From positions 359,110-423,109 of the forward strand of contig CAUYUJ010009868.1 in assembly GCA_963575745.1 (NCBI GenBank): a DNA stretch of 64,000 bases. The letters run 5' to 3'. Origin of the DNA: Prorocentrum cordatum. Its lineage: Eukaryota; Sar; Dinophyceae; Prorocentrales; Prorocentraceae. Under the pieces are notes generated by a model. That model was given only the letters and a program-made list of their open reading frames with translations, did not search any database and had not been told where the DNA came from. Positions 10,464 through 18,360 of this stretch are shown piece by piece (within the stretch, counting starts at the first letter, position 1; each line of letters opens with the position of its first letter). Position numbers and translations under genes: made by a program.

Positions 10464-11329
10464 TTACCCCTGGTTTTCGAAGGTCAACCGGTACCAAGAC
10501 TATCTAGCATCGATGTTCAGTGACGGACTTCCCCTGAATCCCGGGGGGGTTCTCAAGCCACGGATAGGTCTGAAGGCCGCGGTGCGTCGGGGGTGCGCGG
10601 TGCAGAGCAAAAAGATGCATGCAAAGAAGAGAGCCAACCAAGGAATGCCAGTGACAGCCGTGCCTATAAAGCACAAAGACATGGCCAAAGTAACAACCAC
10701 CTCAACAGACGGCAAAGCCGCATCTGGCGAGGTACAGGCTCATGTGCACCCTTGGCCGACACCGAACTCTGCGGTGGCCATCAAAGAAGGAGCTGATGGG
10801 GGCACCCGGCAAAGCCAGGAGTGCTCGCCGCCAGAGACCTTCCGAGAGTGACAAGGGTGGTTCCAGGAAAAGCTACCATCAGCGAAGATCGAGAGAATAT
10901 TCAGAAATGGTGGCTATGTTTGAGATGGCTGACAGCGAATCAGACGCCACAGATGTACCTACACATTCTCATGAGGAAGGTGACTGTAACGAAATTGTCG
11001 ATGCGGCTGCAGCAAAGTCGGACGAGAATGAGCTGATGCTTTTGATCGCCCAACCTGCGAAACAATCAGCAGCGGACAGAAACGAGTGGAACGGGGAAAG
11101 ATTGATGCTTGAATGATGTTGTGGATCAAATAACAATATATGTAATCCAAGGATAATCGTTGATAACTCATGCAGGCTAATACGATACACCGAAAGCAAG
11201 GATTTGAGGACCGACGAAGGCAAGCACAGCGCACTCACGGATATCGGAGAATTTATGTGAAAACATGTATCGCTCTGGGGAACGATCCCGTGCACTGGCG
11301 GCTCCCCCTGGCAATGCGTTAGCGAAGCT
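10464..11329. other. Downstream flank of element A, unrecognised
   Basis: No domain is recognisable. A 124-codon plus-strand frame (10742-11116) is Ser/Arg/Asp/Glu-rich (QRPSESDKGGSRKSYHQRRS) and overlaps a basic 112-codon frame (10513-10851). They could be 3' element sequence or chance frames. The base composition becomes more A/T-rich after 11,100. I could not find a 3' LTR here. Confidence 0.4.
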
Positions 11330-11660
11330 CACTTTTGCCGTAAAGGTGATCATAGATCTTCAAAGGCTCGGAGGAATTCGAACATATGTTCGATATCTCT
11401 TTGGGAACTTTAGAGAGATTGCACGCGCTGTCGTTGACGCGCGGGTATAGTTTGTACTGGGTGGCCCAGCCAGTGTCAGTATGGGAGGGGCCCTCAAGTG
11501 AAAGCATGTGTGAGAGAGATAGGGTTGCATAAGACAGCGTTGCACGGATGTGCGTATGGATCGAAGGATAGAAAAGGGAAATTCATGGGGAAGCCGTGGA
11601 CCATTGCTTCCAGAATTGTTACCAGCGGTCTGGAGCGGAAGTGCGACGGCGCGCATGCAC
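11330..11660 (+). pseudogene. C-terminal scrap of a methyltransferase-like retroelement domain
   Basis: Across two or three frames the plus strand reads a degraded YWVAQPVSVWEG (family form resembles WEWP), VKACVREIGLHKTALHGCAYG, DRKGKFMGKPWTIAS and then LERKCDGAHARVED. This sequence of motifs matches the end of the DNA-methyltransferase-like domain carried by several dinoflagellate LTR elements, ending in a Cys-Asp-Gly-x-His site. It is a different subfamily from the domain at 14,142. Stops lie at 11,448, 11,500 and nearby. It abuts gag sequence directly at about 11,655-11,665. Confidence 0.45.
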
Positions 11661-12060
11661 GCGTGGAGGACAACCTGTGGGAGGTGCACGATGAGGATGA
11701 CGTCGCCGCGGCTCTGGCGCCCCATCGAGCGGTTCGTGAGTCCTTGAGAGCCGAGAAGAACAAGCGCGGGTACCACAAGGGGCAGCGGCAAGAATAAAGG
11801 CTTCTTTCCATCACCTCCTGTGGTTCGCTTCGGGACCAGCAACCGCTGCAAGGACGGACAAGGGCGCGAGGTCAGGGTCCATATCGACGTGATCACATTG
11901 AGGACTAAGTGTCCGCGCTGCGGACAGGCCGGCCGCTGGGCCAAGGAGTGCGTCAACCCCCGCCAGATGCTAGGGGTGCCGCCACGGCTGCGGCAGCTGG
12001 TAAGCCGAAGCAAGCCTTCATCGTAGGAGCCACGGGCTTCGCTCAGCAGGACGAGGCTCC
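11655..12060 (+). pseudogene. gag: Element B gag, C-terminal half with CCHC-type zinc knuckle (His lost)
   Basis: The reading starts with NLWEVHDEDDVAAALA and AVRESLRAEKNKRGYHKG (frame 11498-11797), the acidic-then-basic linker seen before the knuckle in this gag family. It continues in another frame (11820-12026) with the knuckle CPRCGQAGRWAKEC at 11910-11951. Spacing is C-x2-C-x4-(H)-x4-C, but the His is Arg. Zinc knuckles package RNA; with His replaced the site is probably dead. The N-terminal half is missing from this strand and a matching one is found on the minus strand at 16,145-16,854. Confidence 0.7.
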
Positions 12061-12187
12061 ATCCGAGGGGGAGAACCTGGAGTGCGATCGCCAGTGCGAG
12101 CATCTGTATCATCGGGGGCGTCCTCCTGTAGCCTCCAAAGGACCACATAGGGCTCATCACCAATATCTTCGGGGCAGTATTCCAGAG

Positions 12188-12257
12188 GTGTGTGTGTGTG
12201 AGAGTGTGCGTGTGCGTGTGCGTGTGCGTGTGCGTGTGCGAGTGTGTGTGTGTGTGT

Positions 12258-12330
<73 letters not shown>

Positions 12331-12336
12331 GTGTTT
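12188..12336. repeat. TG microsatellite inside element B
   Basis: About 150 bp of TG dinucleotides with scattered GTGCG and GAGTG variants at the left end and a nearly pure (TG) run on the right. It lies between the gag knuckle and the protease, so it expanded within, or was inserted into, the polyprotein region. The long Cys/Val or Thr/His frames over it are artefacts of the repeat. Confidence 0.98.
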
Positions 12337-12439
12337 GGAGTCTTTCCTGGAGGATCCAGCAGCCCGGGTTGTCTTCAACGCGTGCAAGAATTATTAAATT
12401 CGGACGTGAGCGCGCCTCAGAGCAAGGGGATTCCAGAGC

Positions 12440-12860
12440 TTGGTCTGGACTCGCCTTGGGGATGGGGAAGCGCTGGTAGATGCGGCGGCCCAATTGGGTC
12501 TGATTGGCACAGAAGCCTTGCAGCAGCTAAGCAAGGCTCTCGAGAACACACAGCCTCAAGTTCAGGTGGTTAGACTAGCCAGCCCGAGCCCAAGGAGTAG
12601 GAGGTCGAGCAAAAGCAGTGGGTGTCGTGATCACGCCCTTCGGTATCGGAGGATACCATTGTCTCTTAGAGCTCACGGACGCCGAGGGAAACGTACCCAT
12701 GTTGTTTCCGAACAATTCTCACGAAGTTCAAGGCCCTTGTAGATCTCGACAGCATGAAACTTGTCCTTAGGAAGGCAGACACCGAGGTTCTCATGAGAGA
12801 GGTGGACACGTGGCACGTTGCTGTATCGATGGTAGAATTTAGACCTGACGAATGGAGTGT
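12440..12860 (+). pseudogene. pol: Element B retropepsin-like protease
   Basis: The frame at 12440 reads GDGEALVDAAAQLGLIGTEA, with the would-be catalytic Asp at 12479-12481. The family motif is D-T-A/G; here Thr is Ala, which should impair activity. The reading then jumps to a second frame (VGVVITPFGIGGYHCLLEL, EGNVPMLFPN, 12,615-12,713) and to a third (ILTKFKALVDLDSMKLVLR, then TWHVAVSMVEF, from about 12,715). Together these give the full order of a dinoflagellate element protease: active site, flap, VPxLxP strand, and the C-terminal strand. Two frameshifts make it non-functional. Confidence 0.75.
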
Positions 12861-13848
12861 GCCTCGGGGAGCCCCGTATCAGCAGTCGGACTTCCAGATC
12901 GGTAGCCATGCGAGTCAAGAAGGTGTGATTCGAGCTCCTTCGGGCTATGCATCCAGTGATTCCATATCTACGCGAAGTGCAGGAGTCTCTCGCGCGAGCT
13001 CAAACTCCTGCGAGGCAGGCATGGGCCCGTCTGGCGTCAATCTACGTGCTGCTGGCGTCGGTGCGGCCGCTTATGGGGCTCTTCTACCCATTGCGCTCGG
13101 GCGTGCGCTTCGGGTGGGGCAGCGCGGACGAGAAGGACTTGCTGACGTCGTGGCTCCGGAGGCGCTCCCCGACGAGGCGGGGGGCGACTTTGAGTTCTCC
13201 AGGACGGGACACGGTCACCTAAGCCGATGCGTACTACCCAGAGTGGAAACTGTCTACTGCAGGTGCGCGGACACGGCGAGCACGACGAGGACCGGCTCAG
13301 TGCGGCACCTGAAGGCGAGGAGGTACGTGGTCACGGATCCAGAGGACGAGATGTTCGGCAGCTACTACCACAAGTGCAGAGACAAGAAATGTGCGTTCCA
13401 CGAGTGGGAGATTCTTCCGGCAAGTCGGCGCCACTGGAAGTGGATATTGAGCTACCCGTTGAAGGAGGCGAACGGCGAGTTCGAGATGAGGGTGAAGGAG
13501 CGCCCTCATCCGGTCGAGAAGATCAAGGGCATGAGCGGCGTGAAGGCGGCGATGACGCGCGTGCAGTGCGGAGGCCGATGGGAGAACGGTCCGAAGGATC
13601 ACCTGCTAATGCCGCCGCACAAGGCAAGGGCTCTGTTGCGGCTGAAGGAGGAGCCGATGGAGGAGGTCTTCGGGGAGCCCCATCCAGAGGCTCACGTTGC
13701 GGAGGGCAGCGCCGAAGCCAGCGCCCTCACGCTTGTCGGCGCAAGCAGCCCCGAGTCCGGAGGGATCAGGTGCACCGCCGGCGGGCCGGAAGTGGGTCCC
13801 CGCCCCGGTTGCGTAACGCAAGCGGGGCGGGAACCTGATGGAAAATGA
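12754..13848 (+). pseudogene. Element B protease end plus GRF-like zinc finger
   Basis: The 364-codon frame begins with the last protease strand (see 12,440), continues through low-complexity Ser/Ala sequence and then, at about residues 169-218, holds a C-x-C (13258, 13264), a C-x4-C (13375, 13390) and CAFHEW. That is the C-x-C...C-x4-C-x-F-x-x-W pattern of GRF zinc fingers, which bind single-stranded nucleic acid in topoisomerases, NEIL3 and APE2. The usual second Phe is His. The tail after residue 290 is probably shifted sequence. Its job in the element is unknown. Confidence 0.6.
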
Positions 13849-14141
13849 GGACTGCGGCTGGTGATCAGGGCTCGGAGACATTGCGCCCGTCAGGCTTGTC
13901 GGGGAACCAGCTGGGTTCGGAGAAGGAGCCGGAGTACGGTGGCGACGGCGTTGTCCACATCACCACGGAGAAGATGCTCAAGACGGCGAAGAAGCTCCAA
14001 CGCGATCGAGTCTACGTCGTCGGACGGCGATGGTGGAGGTTGAAGGATCAAGAGTTCGAGGAGGAGCTCCCGGAGGTGCCCGAGAGCCTGGGTGCCGAAA
14101 TGATCTAGGTCAACTGGGAGGTCGAGGATAACTTCAGGTTC
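13845..14141 (+). pseudogene. Element B linker before the methyltransferase-like domain
   Basis: This 87-codon frame reads HITTEKMLKTAKKLQRDRVY, then a Trp-rich VVGRRWWRLKDQ, then an acidic stretch, and ends at a TAG (14106-14108). The TAG is in phase with the following domain, so a single nonsense change separates them. It is part of the same polyprotein; I recognise no catalytic motif. Confidence 0.5.
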
Positions 14142-14903
14142 TTGGGCGAAGAGCTGAAAGACGTGCCCCACCACGTGCTAGCAGAGATACGCCGGGGGCA
14201 GCATATCAAGGTCGCCGAAATTCACTCTGCGCCTCGGGTCACGGAGGAGCTGGAGAAGAGAGGCTGGGGAGCGGTCGCGGCCTATGATCTCAAAATGGGC
14301 TGGAACTTTGACCGAGCTCAAGATCGTGCTGAATGCCTGGCGGATGTTTGTGCGCGCGATCCGGATCTCACGGTGGGTTCTCCGCCATGCGGTCTTTTCT
14401 GTGCGTTGCTGGAGTGGAACTACAGCCGCATGGATACGAAGAAGGTGCAGGCATATCTCAGTTCTGGCTTACTCCACAATGTTATACTGAACGTGTTGGC
14501 CGAGAGGCATGCTGCAAGGAAATACTTTCTTGTCGAGCACCCGCGCACCGCGAAGAGCTTCCAGGAGCCAGAGGTCCAGGCGTTGACGAAGCTGGAAGGA
14601 GTTAAAGTGGCCCACGCGGATCAGTGCCGTTTCGGCCTGCGGAGCCCCGAGGGAAAGAGTTGGAAGAGGCCGACCGCTTTCATCACGAACTCTCCCTTCA
14701 TTGCGGCTGAGCTCGAGAAGAGATGCAAGGGGAATCGTGAACGCGAAATCCCCCTCAATGGCAGAGCGCACTTCGCAGAAAGGTACCCGGAGCTTTTCCC
14801 GAGGGCCAGTCTCAAGGGCTTGCGTCAACAACTGCGTGAGGACCGAGCTCAAGGATCGCGTTGCGATGAGACTTACCCAGAAGAAAGGGACGAGGAACAA
14901 TAA
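14142..14903 (+). pseudogene. Element B cytosine-methyltransferase-like domain
   Basis: An open frame of 253 codons. It contains VAEIHSAPRVTEELEKRGW and AYDLKMGWNFD (position of the cofactor-binding half), LTVGSPPCGLFCALLEWNY, KYFLVEHPRTAKSFQEP, HADQCRFGL and RPTAFITNSPFIAAEL. The P-P-C and V-E-H-P runs correspond to motifs IV (catalytic Cys) and VI (Glu) of C5-cytosine methyltransferases. Similar domains are found within retroelement polyproteins of dinoflagellates. A classic F-x-G-x-G loop is not evident, so it may be catalytically altered or a non-enzymatic relative. It lies between protease and integrase. A decayed second version sits at 11,330. Confidence 0.65.
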
Positions 14904-15350
14904 TACGTGGAGGCGCCGGAGGAGAAACCCTTTGCTGAGCAGGAGTCGGAAGACGTCGTGGAGCCCACCGACGCTGATCAGAAGCTCATCCGTTAACTGC
15001 ATGAGAAGTGGGCGCATCCTCCTGGGATGGTCTGTTTCTGTCGAGCTCTACGTTTGGGTCGTGTATGTCTTCATCTGGTGCGATGGGCGAAGACAAAGTT
15101 CGAGTGCGATGTGTGCAAGGCGCGGCTGAGGCCGAAGCCTAGAACAGGTCGGGGCGATACCGAAGTCCTACCGCATGAACCACGTGGTGGGCGTCGCCCT
15201 GATCTTCATCAAGGAGGGGAGCAAGGAAAGTGTCCCGTGTCTTAACGTCACGGACTTGGGAACGCACTGCTCCATGTTCCAGCGGATTCCAAAGGGCAAG
15301 AAGGCTCCTTGGAATGTATGACTTGCGTTCTGCCGATGTTGGCTGTGTGT
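14904..15350 (+). pseudogene. pol: Element B integrase N-terminal zinc domain and first core strand
   Basis: Frames around 14,940-15,150 read LHEKWAHPPGMVCFCRALR and KTKFECDVCKARLRPKP, an H...H...C-x2-C zinc domain as in retroviral integrases. A frame from 15175 gives MNHVVGVALIFIKEGSKE and LNVTDLGTHCSMFQRIP, the first core strands. The position normally occupied by the first catalytic Asp is Ala (GCC, 15196-15198). At least two frameshifts are needed. The rest of the core is in the frame from 15349. Confidence 0.7.
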
Positions 15351-15957
15351 GTTCGGGCCCGCGGAGATCCTGGTGGTGGATGAGGGGAAAGAGTTCATGG
15401 GCACGTTCGCGGACAGGGCGACAGAGGAGGGATGTCCAGTGTCTACTTTCGATGCACGGGCCCCGTGGATGAACGCAAATAATGAGCGGGCAGGAGGCCA
15501 CTTCAAGGCGATCTACGCGAAGGCGTGTGAGCTGGAGCCGCCAGGGACGAGGAAGGAGGCAGAGGCGCTAATCTTAGCATGTGAGGCTGCGAAGAACCGA
15601 TTCATCAACCGCTCGGGGGGTTCCTCGGTTCAACGAGTGCTGGGGCAGCTTCCGCGACTTCCAGGCAGCTTGCTTCCGGGCGACTATATGGGCGCCAGAG
15701 TATTCACGCAGGACCCTGATACCGACTTGCAACGAGCCCAGCGACTGAGATTGGCAGCCCACCGAGCGATGATGGAAGTGGACAGCCACAGTTCTATCGA
15801 GCGATCTCTGGCGAGTGGTGCACGTCCTCGAGTGCAGATGTACAACCAGGAGATTGGGTCGGAGTGTGGAGGAAGTTCACTAAGGACAGCGGTGATCGGT
15901 GGAGTCCAGACTACAAGAAGGAGGGGTGGATTGGCCCGTGTGTTGTGCCCGTGGTGA
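15349..15957 (+). pseudogene. pol: Element B integrase core (second Asp, Glu)
   Basis: FGPAEILVVDEGKEFMG carries the second catalytic Asp (15379-15381). PWMNANNERAGGHFKAIYAK carries the Glu (15484-15486) in the N-N-E-R setting of the family. Downstream, AEALILACEAAKNRFINRSG and SVQRVLGQLPRLPGSLLPGD follow the standard helix and flexible arm, and AQRLRLAAHRAMMEVDS is the usual helix before the C-terminal domain. The last 35 residues are shifted; the true reading continues in the frame from 15864. Confidence 0.8.
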
Positions 15958-16148
15958 AGGGCGGGTCTGTCTGGGTGAAGCACAAGGGTGAGCTGCGGCA
16001 GTGCAGCCTGGAGCAGGTGAGACTTGCGACGAGTGATGAATGTCGAGGTGCTGAGCTTCTGAGCGCCCACTACGATGATCTTCGAGAACAACTGGGCAGG
16101 CGTGGGAAGGGACATGGGTTCTCCGACGTGGCCGCGGAGGGACCATGA
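15864..16148 (+). pseudogene. pol: Element B integrase C-terminal SH3-like domain
   Basis: WRKFTKDSGDRWSPDYKKEG, WIGPCVVPVVKGGSVWVKHK and GELRQCSLEQVRLATSDE match the small beta-barrel that ends integrases of this family, including the pattern W-x-G-P...V-W-V...G-x-L...C-x-x-E-Q-x-R. After that the plus-strand reading fades and stops at 16146-16148, exactly where minus-strand gag coding begins. The RT and RNase H that should follow are absent. Confidence 0.75.
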
Positions 16149-16854
16149 CGTATGCGTGCTCCGGGTCGTCGTCGACGTCATCGTTCTCCACGGTCGGATA
16201 GTGGGAGCCCTCCTTGCCGGCCTGCTCGTCCTGGTCATCACCGTAGAATTGGCGGTCGTGCTTGCCGGTCATTACCTTGTCGATACGCCTCAGCGCCTTG
16301 ATCACCTCGGCCTTCGCGAAACTCCCAGCCGTCCACGTCTTGGCCATGCCCTCTCCCTTGTCGCCCAGCTTAGCATACCGCATCATGATGTAGCCTCTCG
16401 CCTCAGATGGCAGCTGGACGCCACCTCTTTTCAGCTCGTTGAATCTCGTGACCGCCGCCAGCGTGTATTCAAGCATGGTCTGCCCCTTCTCGCGCGCAGA
16501 CGTGTGCGCTGCCTTCTCGAAGGCCCTCGGCATCGTCTGTTCCAGGTACGGTGCCAGCGCCTCGTCGAGTACTGCAGCGATGTTGGTCAGACCGCTCTCT
16601 CCGACGATGTCGCCCACCTCCATTTCCGCGATCGCCTCCTTCGCAGTGCCCGTCAAGCGTCTGGCCAACTTTGCGCCCCACTTCGAGCGTGGAGTGTCCG
16701 TCGTGCCTTGCCACAGCACGACCTCCTTCTCCCACTGCTTGCAGCTCACCTCTGGCTGGTGTCCATCATAGCCTGGTGGCGGCTCTCGATATCTGCCCTC
16801 CGAGCCGTTGCCTTCGTCGCCCAGGCCACCATCACCATCATCATCTCCAGGCAT
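16145..16854 (-). pseudogene. gag: Gag N-terminal half on the minus strand (element B family)
   Basis: Starting at an ATG at 16854 the minus strand is open through about 236 gag-like codons. It reads PPPGYDGHQPEVSCKQWEKE, VVLWQGTTDTPRSKWGAKLA, RRLTGTAKEAIAEMEVGD, then TMPRAFEKAAHTSAREKG, EVIKALRRIDKVMTGKH and an acidic ENDDVDDDPEHAYVM. This is a dinoflagellate LTR-element gag core (UBN2/Retrotran_gag-like). No stop or frameshift is needed in this part, so it is the best-preserved gag in the window. Leftward of 16,145 the open frame continues, but only as the antisense of the plus-strand integrase. Confidence 0.8.
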
Positions 16855-17200
16855 TTCAGCCTGGGAGCCGGTGGGTCGTCATTGGCTCCGCATCACTGAA
16901 AACCCAGCGGATCGATCAAGATGTCGAGCACACTTTCCTCACGAGGTCAGCGCTCACCGTCTGAGTCCCCTGGCCTGCAACGCGAGCCTCGCACTACGCA
17001 GGAAAGCGTGAGGCAGGGTATGCAACGGGATGTGGTTTGGAATCTAGATTATGATCTGGGAGACGGGAGAAAGACGGGGGACAGCCAGCCCGTGCAGGAT
17101 ATGGCTGCGGGGGGCACAGGGCAGGGACAAGTAAAAGTGGGGCTGAAGGGAAGCGCGTAGGCGCACCAAACACAACAAACTTTCAATTGGATGCTTCATC
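16855..17200. other. Region upstream of the minus-strand gag
   Basis: This would be the 5' leader or LTR of the element whose gag reads leftward from 16854. I see no clear LTR boundary or primer site. A 79-codon plus frame (16921-17160) is probably fortuitous. Confidence 0.35.
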
Positions 17201-17560
17201 CCGCGCGCGCATTTTCACATGTGGGACCCCCCCGACCGCATGCTGGGTATCCCCCTGGGGGCCTGCACGCGTGAGAAGACGCACCAAGCGCGCACGTGCC
17301 AGACTCATTGACACATCTTCCGCGCACGCATTTTGACACGTCAACAATCCGCCGACTGCATGTTGGTATCCCCCCTGGTGGTCTGCTCGCTTGAGAGGAC
17401 GTACCCAAAAGGCACACGTGCCAGACGCATGTTGGATAACTCCTTTCCGCGCGCGTATTTCGACATATGACAATCCGCTGGCCGAAGGCTGAGTATCCCC
17501 GTGGGCCCCACGACACGCGAAAGGATTTGGGCGCGCTTGCGAAAAATACTTCGCTTGTCG
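17201..17560. repeat. Three-copy degenerate tandem repeat, ~120 bp unit
   Basis: Copies begin at about 17,201, 17,320 and 17,446, each opening with CCGCGCRCGCATTTT-like sequence. They share GACCGCATGCTGGGTATCCCC-type and CACGTGCCAGAC segments. Spacing is 119 and 126 bp. No coding function is evident. Confidence 0.85.
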
Positions 17561-18241
17561 GGGTGCTTATTTTGAGGGTGGTTATTCTGTCCGTTTTTGT
17601 TCGTCGCCTACGTGTTCGGATGCCGATGCCCCTTCGCCCCTTCGCGGGACCGAGGGGCCAGGATCTGGGCAGGCGCTCACTTTTCTGAACTCCCCGTGCG
17701 CCGCCGCCGCCGCGGCCGCCGCTTGCCGCTGCTGCTGCCGCCGCCGCTGCCGTTCGGCGGTCGCCGACCGCCGACCGCGCGCTGCTGCCGCCGCTGTCGC
17801 GCTGTCGCCGCGGCGGCCGCTGCCTGGGCGGCGGCCTCCGTCGCCGAGTCGAGGGGCATGGACGCGGGCAGGCGCCCACCTCAGAGCCTACGCCCGAGCC
17901 GACCGCCGCTCCCACTGGCACGCCCACCGCGGAGCCCACGGTGGAGCCGACCGCGGCGCCCACACCCGCTCCGACCAGGCCCCCGCGCGGGGCAGGAGGA
18001 GGAGGAGCAGCAGTCCCGTTCCGTGCCGCCGGCGGTCGCGCGCGCGCGCCTAAGGGGGGGTCTGGTGGCGCACACCTCCCCGCCGCGAGCCCGTCGCCTC
18101 CGCGTCCCGGTTCCTTCCGGCTCTCTCCTCCCTTCTCCCTCCTCTCCCTTTTTCCCTCCCAGCTGCTCTCGCCAGCTTCAGGACTGCCTCGCCCCCTGAT
18201 GTTGCTTGCTGACCCGCCTCTGTCCTCTCCCTTTCTTTCAG
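17561..18241. other. GC-rich stretch with a (GCC)n-like core
   Basis: From 17,700 to 17,840 the sequence is dominated by GCC/GCG triplets (GCCGCCGCCGCGGCCGCCGC-like). Long frames on both strands are a product of the skew. No gene is recognised. Confidence 0.6.
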
Positions 18242-18242
18242 C

Positions 18243-18360
18243 TGGAGGAGGAAGAGGAGGGGGAGGAAGAGGAGGAGGAGGAGGAGGAGGAGGAGGAGGA
18301 GGAGGAGGGGGAGGAGGAGGAGGAGGAGGAGGAGGAGGAGGAGGAGGAGGAGGAGGAGGA
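18243..18360. repeat. GGA trinucleotide array
   Basis: About 118 bp of GGA repeats with a few GGG and AGA interruptions. Frames over it encode poly-Glu, poly-Gly or, on the other strand, poly-Leu or poly-Ser and are not evidence of genes. Confidence 0.97.

Noticed and set aside
11360-12493. 377-codon minus-strand frame with Thr/His repeats
   Set aside because: It is antisense to the gag and protease of element B and includes the TG microsatellite.
15880-16140. C-terminal part of the 324-codon minus-strand frame (leftward of 16,145)
   Set aside because: Gag similarity ends at about 16,145; beyond it the frame is antisense to plus-strand integrase, so it was not included in the gag call.
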